DNA from: Promethearchaeota archaeon
Lineage (GTDB): Archaea; Asgardarchaeota; Lokiarchaeia; Sigyniarchaeales; SOKP01
Reading direction: 5' to 3'
Length of the DNA: 5,849 bases
Assembly: GCA_030612905.1 (NCBI GenBank)
Contig: JAUWNA010000140.1
Span: 1 to 5,849, forward strand
In this document: positions 1-4,756 of the stretch, in pieces
Layout: each line of letters begins with the position of its first letter
Position numbering within the stretch: position 1 is the stretch's first letter
The notes under the pieces: generated by a model
Seen by the model: the letters and a program-made list of their open reading frames with translations, nothing else
Told to the model about the DNA's origin: nothing
Database searches by the model: none
Translations under genes and position numbers: made by a program

Positions 1-21
1 TATATATTGGAAAGAGAAAAA

Positions 22-393
22 ATGAGTTATATAAAATATAAAGTTCCTGACGCTTTAAAAAGCGACATTAAAGAGACATTAAATGTTATCGCAGGGACTA
101 GGGATTCGAAAATAAGAAAAGGGATGAATGAGGTAACCAAATCAATAGAGAGGAGCCTCGCGAAGCTTGTTATTATGGCGGAAGATGTAAGTCCACCTGA
201 AATATTGTTTCATGTACCATTGCTCTGCGAAGAAAAATCTATTCCTTATTGTTATGTTACAACAAAAAAAGAATTGGGAAACGCCGCTCGAATTAACATT
301 GCATCATCTGCTGTAGCAATTGAATCTATTGGAACTGGAAACGATAAAGCTTTAGAAGATATAATAAAAAAGTTAGAAGCATTAAAGAAATAA
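22..393 (+). CDS. rpl7ae: Large ribosomal subunit protein eL8 (L7Ae), K-turn RNA-binding protein
   Basis: This 123-residue protein is archaeal L7Ae. It binds kink-turn RNA in the large ribosomal subunit, and in archaea the family also serves in box C/D and H/ACA guide RNPs and in RNase P. Family hallmarks are visible: the RNA-contacting RKGMNEVTK at residues 32-40, the AEDVSPPEI loop at 53-61, and the hydrophobic core strands LLCEEKSIPYCYV at 67-79 followed by KKELG at 82-86. Length matches the family. I chose the ATG at 22 because GGAAAG (9-14) sits at ribosome-binding distance; a TTG at 7 in the same frame would add only five residues not typical of the family. The stop is 14 bases before rps28e on the same strand, the usual archaeal pairing, so the two are probably co-transcribed. 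Confidence 0.96.
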   Translation: MSYIKYKVPDALKSDIKETLNVIAGTRDSKIRKGMNEVTKSIERSLAKLVIMAEDVSPPEILFHVPLLCEEKSIPYCYVTTKKELGNAARINIASSAVAIESIGTGNDKALEDIIKKLEALKK

Positions 394-407
394 TACGGTG
401 AAAGTCC

Positions 408-656
408 TTGGTAAAGATTGAGAAAAAAAAAGGAAAAACTACGTATGATGCCTCTATTCCTGCCGAGGTTCTTCAAATTGTTGGTAGAACTGGTTTAACC
501 GGCGAGATCAATCAGATTAAGGTTAGAATTCTTGAAGGGCCTGACAAAAATCGTATTCTTACGAGAAATGTTAAGGGACCTGTACAAGTTGCCGATATTG
601 TTGTTTTAAGGGAAGTTGAAAGAGAAGCGCGTAAAATTCGTAAGCGAAGAAAATAA
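408..656 (+). CDS. rps28e: Small ribosomal subunit protein eS28 (S28e)
   Basis: This 82-residue protein is S28e, an OB-fold protein of the small ribosomal subunit shared by archaea and eukaryotes. The diagnostic C-terminal motif is visible as TRNVKGPVQVADIVVLRE (52-69) followed by the basic EREARKIRKRRK (71-82). Residues 18-33 (PAEVLQIVGRTGLTGE) match the family's trailing loop, with a slightly longer N-terminus. The start is TTG at 408, supported by GGTGA at 397-401, six bases upstream; no ATG or GTG in the frame gives a better product. It follows rpl7ae after 14 bases. In many archaea rpl24e and ndk come next, but here the following gene is a convergent regulator, so this operon is short. 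Confidence 0.96.
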   Translation: MVKIEKKKGKTTYDASIPAEVLQIVGRTGLTGEINQIKVRILEGPDKNRILTRNVKGPVQVADIVVLREVEREARKIRKRRK

Positions 657-677
657 AACTAATTTTTATTTTAATTC
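645..677. terminator. Probable bidirectional U-rich terminator between rps28e and the RHH gene
   Basis: The two convergent genes end nine bases apart (stops at 654-656 and 668-666). Just past the plus-strand stop the sequence is T-rich (ATTTTTATTTTAATT, from 662). The minus strand just past its stop is also T-rich (AGTTTTATTTTCTT, near 660-647). Archaeal RNA polymerase terminates at U-rich tracts without needing a hairpin, so each gene probably terminates inside the other's 3' end. This is inferred from composition only. Confidence 0.45.
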
Positions 678-878
678 TACTTGGTCGAAGTATCCTAGTA
701 ATTTCAGGTTCTCGCATTCTGTTTGTAAAAATTCTCGTATTGCAATTCTTATAGCTTCTGAGCGACTTGCTGTTATTTTCATCTTGATTAGTTTTTGGAT
801 GTTTTCATCGTATATCTCAGGTATGTTGATAGTTATGTTTCGCATTTTTGGTTTCTTCTCTTTTTTATTGTTTGGCAA
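666..878 (-). CDS. Small ribbon-helix-helix (CopG/Arc-type) DNA-binding protein
   Basis: This protein of up to 70 residues looks like an archaeal ribbon-helix-helix regulator. The short beta strand RNITINIP (13-20) is followed by helix A (IYDENIQKLIKMKI), a turn, and helix B, ASRSEAIRIAIREFLQ (37-52). The SRSEAIRIAIREFL stretch is the family's conserved dimerisation and backbone-contact helix. Two starts are possible: TTG at 878, giving a lysine-rich leader that ends KPKM, or ATG at 845, giving 59 residues that begin exactly at the beta strand. Neither has a strong ribosome-binding site (AGGG before the TTG, GAGAAG before the ATG). I give the longer form because basic leaders of this kind occur in archaeal homologues. 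No toxin gene is adjacent, so an antitoxin role is not supported. Its target is unknown, and autoregulation is typical of the class. Confidence 0.82.
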   Translation of the reverse strand: MPNNKKEKKPKMRNITINIPEIYDENIQKLIKMKITASRSEAIRIAIREFLQTECENLKLLGYFDQVELK

Positions 879-1144
879 TTTAAATGACCCTAATCTTATT
901 AATCTTTTAATTTTAATTCAAAAGGAGGTATTATATAGAATAACAAATGCTAAAGTACTATTAACCCTTAATAAATTCCAACTTTTTGATAATAATTTAT
1001 AAGTTAAACTTGTATATAAAATTATCTCTCCGAATATGAAGGTATTTAAAGGGCTCTATATCAGATGTAAATAATTTTGATGTGTTTATCTTTATACTGA
1101 ACAATTAATGTTAACAATTTAAGGTAGTGTGAAAAATTTTTATA
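879..1144. other. Non-coding gap between the RHH gene and bud32
   Basis: These 266 bases hold no credible coding frame on either strand. They contain the candidate RHH promoter (931-940), a plus-strand TATA-like string TATATAAAA near 1012-1020 with no gene after it, a direct repeat of AACAATT (1100-1106 and 1113-1119), and a T-run on the minus strand just past the bud32 stop (around 1139-1135) that may end the kae1-bud32 transcript. I see no tRNA and no complete C/D-box RNA. Confidence 0.5.
931..940 (-). promoter_or_regulatory. Candidate TATA box for the RHH gene
   Basis: On the minus strand this reads TTCTATATAA, about 53-62 bases ahead of the TTG start at 878. A TSS some 25 bases downstream would leave a leader of roughly 30 bases. 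It is followed directly by TACCTCCTTTT (930-920), a pyrimidine block that recurs upstream of kae1. In such AT-rich DNA, TATA-like strings are frequent, so this is only a candidate. Confidence 0.3.
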
Positions 1145-1819
1145 TTATTTTCTATCTTCCTTTTTGATGTAGCGACCTCTTGTTTCTATTGTAGTCATGT
1201 TTCTTATGATTTCTTTGCTTTCATTTACTTTTGCTTTTGCATATTCTGTGCGATAACCCTCTAAAAAGGCATCAAAACAAATTTTATAATCAGTACCATG
1301 AGAAGAGAGTAAAACCCTTTTAAAAAGATGGAGATCAACACTTTTATCTTCAATAGAATCGGAGTAATTGTGGAGTCCAAAATCAATAATGAAGATTTCT
1401 TGAATTGGAGTAATAAGGATGTTACTTGTGGTAAGATCACCATGAATATGGCCATTTTTGTGTAAAATAGCGACATATTTACCGATCTCATTAAAGATTT
1501 GCTGTTTTTTATCGTCTTCTATTGAATTCATAAAATCTTTTAATTTTTCTCCTTTAATATACTTCATTACGATTGTAGAGCTCTCAGTGTCAATTTCGTA
1601 AACTTGAGGAACATTTACGCCATAGTTTTTAACTTTTATCAGAGCTCTAGCCTCGTTAAGGGTTCGAAGAACGCGTATTTTTTTATCGAGCTGTTCTATA
1701 CGATAGTTTTTAGGGCTACGGAGTTTAAATATAACTTCTTTACCAAACCAATGACCGTAGAAAAGACTTGCTTCAGCACCCTTGTAAAAAAGTTTTTCTA
1801 TAACAATCTCATCAATCAA
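1145..1819 (-). CDS. bud32: KEOPS complex kinase/ATPase Bud32
   Basis: This 224-residue protein is Bud32 (PRPK family), the small RIO-like kinase of the KEOPS complex. It binds Kae1 and supports t6A37 formation on ANN-decoding tRNAs, acting mainly as an ATPase. Visible elements in order are the glycine-rich loop KGAEASLF (13-20), the ATP-binding lysine K32, the helix glutamate E56 in LNEARAL, the catalytic HGDLTTSN (126-133; D128, N133), the metal-binding DFG (146-148), the family signature KSVDLHLFKRVLLSSHG (159-175), and the basic C-terminal tail RGRYIKKEDRK. The length is normal for a stand-alone archaeal Bud32. The start is TTG at 1819, supported by the ribosome-binding site AGGTGGT at 1834-1828. 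That site overlaps the kae1 stop codon (1835-1833), and no other start lies in frame upstream. The two genes are 13 bases apart and very likely translated from one mRNA. Confidence 0.96.
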   Translation of the reverse strand: MIDEIVIEKLFYKGAEASLFYGHWFGKEVIFKLRSPKNYRIEQLDKKIRVLRTLNEARALIKVKNYGVNVPQVYEIDTESSTIVMKYIKGEKLKDFMNSIEDDKKQQIFNEIGKYVAILHKNGHIHGDLTTSNILITPIQEIFIIDFGLHNYSDSIEDKSVDLHLFKRVLLSSHGTDYKICFDAFLEGYRTEYAKAKVNESKEIIRNMTTIETRGRYIKKEDRK

Positions 1820-1827
1820 GCTCTTAA

Positions 1828-1834
1828 ACCACCT
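1828..1834 (-). promoter_or_regulatory. bud32 ribosome-binding site overlapping the kae1 stop codon
   Basis: AGGTGGT on the minus strand shares its first two bases with the TAG stop of kae1 and lies eight bases before the TTG start of bud32. It decides the bud32 start and suggests that ribosomes finishing kae1 start bud32, keeping the two KEOPS partners in proportion. Confidence 0.65.
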
Positions 1835-2840
1835 AATCTCTCCAAGGAATTGTGATTTGATCCATGCGCTCTTTAGGGTTTATTTGTGTTTCCAAAACTG
1901 TATGACCCCCTTCAGCTTCATACCTTAGAAGGCCAGTCCATCCAATCATTGCGCCATTATCTCCCGAATATTTTAAAGGAACAACTTCAAACCTCGTACC
2001 ATGTTCTGCACTTATATATTTAATCATTTCTTGCAACCTTTTATTAGCAGCAACACCACCAGTTAACAAAACTTCTTTTTTTTCCGTGTGAGCTAAAGCC
2101 CTTTCTGTAACTTCAGTTAGCATAGCAAAAGCAGTTTCTTGCAATGAATAAGCAACATCGTTTAAATTATATTTCTTATTATAATCTTTGGACTCTAATA
2201 ACCTCTTAGCGGCCGTATAGAGTCCTGAAAAAGATAAATCCATACCTTTCACAACATAAGGCAAAGACAAATATTTATTTGATTTAAACGCTAATTTTTC
2301 GATTTTTGGACCTCCTGGATGGGGTAATCCAACATCCCGGGCAAATGAATCTATTAAATTACCAATAGGGATATCGAGTGTCTCTCCAAAAATTTGATAT
2401 CTTCCAGACTCATACGCACTAACAATCGTATTCCCGCCTGACACATATAAAGTGAGAGGGTCCTCAATTTTACACATTAGCCGTCCAATCTCTATGTGAG
2501 CAATGCAGTGATTAACCGCTACTATTGGAATATCTAACAGTTGAGTCAACATTCTAGCAGCTTGGGCACCAATTTTTAATATAGGTCCTAAACCAGGGCT
2601 CTTACTAAACGCGATTAAATCAATATCATGTATTGAAATACTTGCCTCTAATAACGCCTGATTTATAATATTCATAAAATTATTAAGATGTTGCTCTTTT
2701 ACTAAAGCTGGATGAAGACCACCCTTTTCTGGAATATACATATCATTAACAAGACTAAATACCGTTCCATCAAAGCCTATAATACCCACACTCCAAGTGT
2801 GAGCCGTAGATTCAATACCCAAGACTTTTTTTATTTTCAT
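1833..2840 (-). CDS. kae1: KEOPS complex tRNA N6-threonylcarbamoyladenosine synthase subunit Kae1
   Basis: This 335-residue protein is Kae1 (TsaD/OSGEP family), the catalytic KEOPS subunit. It transfers the threonylcarbamoyl group from TC-AMP to A37 of tRNA in the cytoplasm. The ASKHA-fold signatures are all present: VLGIESTAHTWSVG (6-19), metal-binding HCIAHIEIGR (111-120; H111 and H115), LYVSGGNT (131-138; Y132), FGETLDIPIGNLIDSFAR (151-168), PHPGGPKIEKLA (173-184), LSFSGLYTA (202-210), LLTGGVAANKRL (258-269) and SGDNGAMIGWTG (292-303; metal ligand D294). Length is normal. I place the start at ATG 2840, not at the in-frame GTG at 2849, because that GTG lies inside a strong ribosome-binding site. 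It follows rps27ae and precedes bud32 on the same strand, the classical archaeal context. It is not fused to bud32. Confidence 0.97.
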   Translation of the reverse strand: MKIKKVLGIESTAHTWSVGIIGFDGTVFSLVNDMYIPEKGGLHPALVKEQHLNNFMNIINQALLEASISIHDIDLIAFSKSPGLGPILKIGAQAARMLTQLLDIPIVAVNHCIAHIEIGRLMCKIEDPLTLYVSGGNTIVSAYESGRYQIFGETLDIPIGNLIDSFARDVGLPHPGGPKIEKLAFKSNKYLSLPYVVKGMDLSFSGLYTAAKRLLESKDYNKKYNLNDVAYSLQETAFAMLTEVTERALAHTEKKEVLLTGGVAANKRLQEMIKYISAEHGTRFEVVPLKYSGDNGAMIGWTGLLRYEAEGGHTVLETQINPKERMDQITIPWRD

Positions 2841-2842
2841 CA

Positions 2843-2851
2843 GGATCACCT
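2843..2851 (-). promoter_or_regulatory. Extended Shine-Dalgarno site of kae1
   Basis: The minus strand reads AGGTGATCC, nine bases fully complementary to the conserved archaeal 16S rRNA 3' end (GGATCACCT). Its GGTGA core ends five bases before ATG 2840. The GTG at 2849 is part of this site, which argues against using it as the start codon. Confidence 0.7.
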
Positions 2852-2929
2852 AATATAAATATAGCAATGTTAAAATGGTGTATTAAAAGGAGGTACTGAA
2901 AAAGATAGTTTGGAGTTTGTTATTAGAGT

Positions 2930-3166
2930 TTAAGTTGACTTAGTGCGTTTTCGAGGGGTCCTAGTCCTAGTATGTCTTGCAACGGTAGTAGCACCCTTCT
3001 TACCTTTTCTTTTAAATACAGTGTATCCACACTTTCCGCACGACCATCTATCGTAGTGATCCGCGAGAAAGACCGAGGGGGCACACTTAGGACAGACTCT
3101 ATGTGTCCTAACTATTTTACCATCTTCAATTTTATAAAATTTGGCCGCGTTTGATTTATTTGACAT
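2930..3166 (-). CDS. rps27ae: Small ribosomal subunit protein eS31 (S27ae), zinc ribbon with long basic tail
   Basis: This 78-residue protein is S27ae, a zinc-ribbon protein of the small ribosomal subunit. The four zinc ligands C25, C28, C43 and C46 are in CPKC and CGKC, separated by the family signature APSVFLADHYDRWS (29-42). The N-terminal part FYKIEDGKIVRTHRVCPKC is typical of the archaeal form. Residues 53-78 are an Arg/Lys/Thr-rich extension that many archaeal homologues lack, since they end soon after the CGYT strand. There is no ubiquitin domain, unlike the eukaryotic Ubi-S27a fusion. The ATG at 3166 has only a weak GAAGAA upstream. It lies 37 bases after rps24e with no minus-strand T-run between them, so the two are probably co-transcribed. 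Confidence 0.95.
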   Translation of the reverse strand: MSNKSNAAKFYKIEDGKIVRTHRVCPKCAPSVFLADHYDRWSCGKCGYTVFKRKGKKGATTVARHTRTRTPRKRTKST

Positions 3167-3203
3167 AAATTCTTCAATTTATTTTTTTATTAATCTATTA
3201 ATT

Positions 3204-3560
3204 TTATTCGTATTCAAATAAGTGATTGTAAGGTTCTTTTCTTTTCTTTAGCTTATAAATTTCTTCTCGCGTGTCTTTGGGTAAATTTCGCACTTGAATA
3301 TGGAAAGGCTCATAAAATTGAAGTTCTTTAGCGTCCTTGTAAATATTTGCCACTCCTACATCGTATGAGCTACCGAAATGAGTTTTAATTTTACGAATTA
3401 TTGTATATTTTTCGTTTGCGTTTTTCAACGCTGCAATCTTCTTCTTCACATCTAACTTATTAGGCGTCCCGGCACTAAAATGATCGATTCTGAATTTTAA
3501 TTCCGTCCGATCGATTAATGGGTTTATTTTTTCTTCCAAAATTTCAATATTAAACGACAT
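3204..3560 (-). CDS. rps24e: Small ribosomal subunit protein eS24 (S24e)
   Basis: This 118-residue protein is S24e of the small ribosomal subunit. The pattern NPLIDRTELKFRIDH (13-27), the lysine-rich helix after PNKLDV (33-38) and the signature HFGSSYDVGVANIYKDAKE (61-79) identify the family. The tail, including KLKKRKEPYNHLFEYE, makes it slightly longer than many archaeal homologues. ATG 3560 is preceded by AAAAGGTTC, a modest ribosome-binding site. It is the first gene of the minus-strand block rps24e-rps27ae-kae1-bud32. In many archaea the dephospho-CoA kinase gene lies just upstream on the same strand, but here that gene points the other way, so rps24e must start its own transcript from 3561-3677. 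Confidence 0.96.
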   Translation of the reverse strand: MSFNIEILEEKINPLIDRTELKFRIDHFSAGTPNKLDVKKKIAALKNANEKYTIIRKIKTHFGSSYDVGVANIYKDAKELQFYEPFHIQVRNLPKDTREEIYKLKKRKEPYNHLFEYE

Positions 3561-3585
3561 TTCGAACCTTTTAAATACTCTTTTT

Positions 3586-3620
3586 CTCAGATAATCAGTT
3601 AATTTAAAGATAATTCTGAG
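3586..3620. promoter_or_regulatory. Inverted repeat around a TTTAAA element, candidate rps24e promoter/operator
   Basis: CTCAGA (3586-3591) and TCTGAG (3615-3620) are perfect inverted arms whose midpoint falls on AATTTAAAGA (3601-3610). On the minus strand TCTTTAAATT is 41-50 bases ahead of the rps24e ATG, a workable TATA distance with a short leader. The symmetry suggests a protein-binding site over the promoter. The arms are only six bases each, so chance is possible. Confidence 0.35.
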
Positions 3621-3631
3621 TTATAAAAAAT
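3621..3631 (+). promoter_or_regulatory. Candidate TATA box for the membrane-protein/CoA-kinase pair
   Basis: TTATAAAAAAT lies about 50 bases before the ATG at 3678, leaving room for a leader of roughly 25 bases. It touches the right arm of the inverted repeat at 3586-3620, so both divergent promoters could share one control region. Composition makes chance TATA matches common here. Confidence 0.3.
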
Positions 3632-3677
3632 AAAAGAAATAGTAAAAAATAAAATTTTGGTTTTTTGTAAGAAAAAT

Positions 3678-3890
3678 ATGTCAAAATCTAGATTTTTGTT
3701 GAAAACAAGAATTATGATAATCGTTGAAGTGGCATTAATTATTATTACGATAATATTGTTTTTACTTCTAAAAAATGTAGTCGCAGGAATATTCGTAAGC
3801 ATCTTTGTTGGTTGCCTACTTTTGTGGGTTTTATTGTTTATTTTAACTTTTAATCTCTATAATAAAGTAAAAAATTTAAAAATGGAATGA
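3678..3890 (+). CDS. Unrecognised small membrane protein with two transmembrane helices
   Basis: I do not recognise the family. From ATG 3678 the product is 70 residues: a short basic N-terminus (MSKSRFLLKTR), a first hydrophobic helix (about 12-31), a two- to three-residue turn around K32-N33, a second helix (about 34-58), and a basic tail (YNKVKNLKME). The charge pattern predicts a hairpin with both ends in the cytoplasm. A TTG at 3657 would lengthen it by seven residues, and no start has a strong ribosome-binding site. Support for a real gene comes from its strand and its stop only six bases before the CoA kinase start, whose likely ribosome-binding site overlaps its last codons. AT-rich DNA can yield hydrophobic frames by chance, so some doubt remains. 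Confidence 0.6.
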   Translation: MSKSRFLLKTRIMIIVEVALIIITIILFLLLKNVVAGIFVSIFVGCLLLWVLLFILTFNLYNKVKNLKME

Positions 3891-3896
3891 TTTAAG

Positions 3897-4481
3897 ATGG
3901 ATAAAAATTTAAAAATCCCTACAACCGAAAGGCATAAGTTTTCTCAGCCTTTAGGTAAATTAATTGCAGGAACGCGGAAAGAAACTATCTCTGAAGTAGA
4001 AGAACATATTAGAAATTATGAAAACGCCAATTTTGAAGTAAAGGTGTATCTAGTTGGAGATATCGTAACAAAGGATTTTCTCGCGAATGATTTTCTAAAA
4101 CCTTTCATAAAACTTTGCATCATTGACGAAAAAACTCAAAGGAATCAAATTAAAATAGAGATTGAGGATTTTTTTGAAGAAACCATTGAATTTGAAAACC
4201 CTGAAGGAGGAATTAAAAAAGAAAGTTTTGCTCTTTTAGATGAGATTATAGCATCTAATAAAAGAACATTATTTAAAGTTATTAAAGGGGAAGAAGATTT
4301 ATTAGTCTTGCCATTGGTTCTGAGTATCCCTCTTAACGAAAATGTTAAAAATTTAGTGTTTTACGGCCAGCCACCCATAACTGATTCAAAGCGCCAGATT
4401 CCCGAAGGTATTGTTATGGTAGATGTTGAAAAAAGGATAAAAAAAATTGTCCAGAAATTTGTTTTATTAATGAAAAATTAA
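3897..4481 (+). CDS. GTP-dependent dephospho-CoA kinase (DUF359 family)
   Basis: This 194-residue protein matches the archaeal DUF359 family, shown in Thermococcus kodakarensis to be a GTP-dependent dephospho-CoA kinase that catalyses the last step of CoA synthesis. Visible family landmarks are the N-terminal QPLGKLI (17-23), VGDIVT (53-58, D55), CIIDEKTQR (74-82, D77), NPEGGI (101-106), GEEDLLVLP (131-139, D134), and YGQP (156-159) followed later by EGIVMVDV (170-177). About ten extra residues (PITDSKRQIP) separate YGQP from EGIV, which are nearly adjacent in typical members. The ATG at 3897 is preceded by GGAATGA at 3884-3890. It sits in the family's usual neighbourhood (spt4 to rps24e) but on the opposite strand from both, paired with a small membrane protein. 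Confidence 0.9.
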   Translation: MDKNLKIPTTERHKFSQPLGKLIAGTRKETISEVEEHIRNYENANFEVKVYLVGDIVTKDFLANDFLKPFIKLCIIDEKTQRNQIKIEIEDFFEETIEFENPEGGIKKESFALLDEIIASNKRTLFKVIKGEEDLLVLPLVLSIPLNENVKNLVFYGQPPITDSKRQIPEGIVMVDVEKRIKKIVQKFVLLMKN

Positions 4482-4491
4482 TAAGAAATTT

Positions 4492-4509
4492 ATGATACGA
4501 CTTTATCAT
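4492..4509. terminator. Small hairpin between convergent CoA-kinase and spt4 genes
   Basis: ATGATA (4492-4497) and TATCAT (4504-4509) form a six-pair stem with a six-base loop in the 45-base gap between the two stop codons. On the minus strand it is followed by AAATTTCTT, a weak U-rich tail. It may help end one or both transcripts, but the stem is AT-only and short. Confidence 0.25.
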
Positions 4510-4526
4510 TGAGGATAAGTACTTTA

Positions 4527-4715
4527 TTACCGTACTCTTAACGCGTATTTCCCAGGAAAATGGATCTTTAAATATTCCGCAAATCTAGATCCCGAAGGAT
4601 TAATAATTATGACTTCCCCGGTATAATCATCGCTAAGACTATGGGTTTTGCATTTTGGACAAATGTGTTCTTTTTTAGTAATTAAATGGCAATTTTTACA
4701 AGCTTTTTCTTTCAA
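4527..4715 (-). CDS. spt4: Transcription elongation factor Spt4 (RpoE'')
   Basis: This 62-residue protein is archaeal Spt4, the zinc-binding partner of Spt5. The Spt4/5 pair clamps RNA polymerase onto DNA and raises processivity. Zinc ligands C6, C9, C19 and C22 are visible in CKNC and CPKC, followed by SDDYTGEVIIINP (28-40), the strand that contacts the Spt5 NGN domain, and the C-terminal FPGKYALRVR (53-62). Length is normal. The start must be TTG 4715: no ATG or GTG precedes it before an in-frame stop, and the protein contains no later methionine. AGGCG at 4729-4725 is the likely ribosome-binding site. It follows rpo7 after 41 bases on the same strand, the standard archaeal pair. Confidence 0.96.
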   Translation of the reverse strand: MKEKACKNCHLITKKEHICPKCKTHSLSDDYTGEVIIINPSGSRFAEYLKIHFPGKYALRVR

Positions 4716-4756
4716 AAATGTTTTCGCCTATTTTTATTTAATAATAATACGATTCT

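Noticed and set aside
252..476. Minus-strand open frame across rpl7ae and rps28e
   Set aside because: It is antisense to two certain ribosomal protein genes and has no family features.
616..1002. Long plus-strand open frame running from the end of rps28e across the RHH gene
   Set aside because: It overlaps the recognisable RHH gene on the opposite strand, begins inside rps28e, and its product resembles no family; the frame is open only as a shadow.
1077..1100. Possible C/D-box guide RNA (TGATGT ... CTGA)
   Set aside because: The C box is imperfect and there is no second C'/D pair at the expected spacing.
2849..2865. TATA-like string CTATATTTATATT just before kae1
   Set aside because: It is only about 15-25 bases from the ATG, so a TSS would fall near or inside the coding region, while the strong Shine-Dalgarno argues for a leadered or internal start.
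2885..2930. Perfect Shine-Dalgarno AAAAGGAGGTA on the plus strand as the start of a hidden small gene
   Set aside because: The only frame behind it is a TTG-started stretch of seven codons; nothing credible follows.
3599..3802. Minus-strand open frame of 67 codons opposite the membrane protein
   Set aside because: It is a low-complexity Ile/Phe/Asn frame antisense to a better-supported gene, with no ribosome-binding site.
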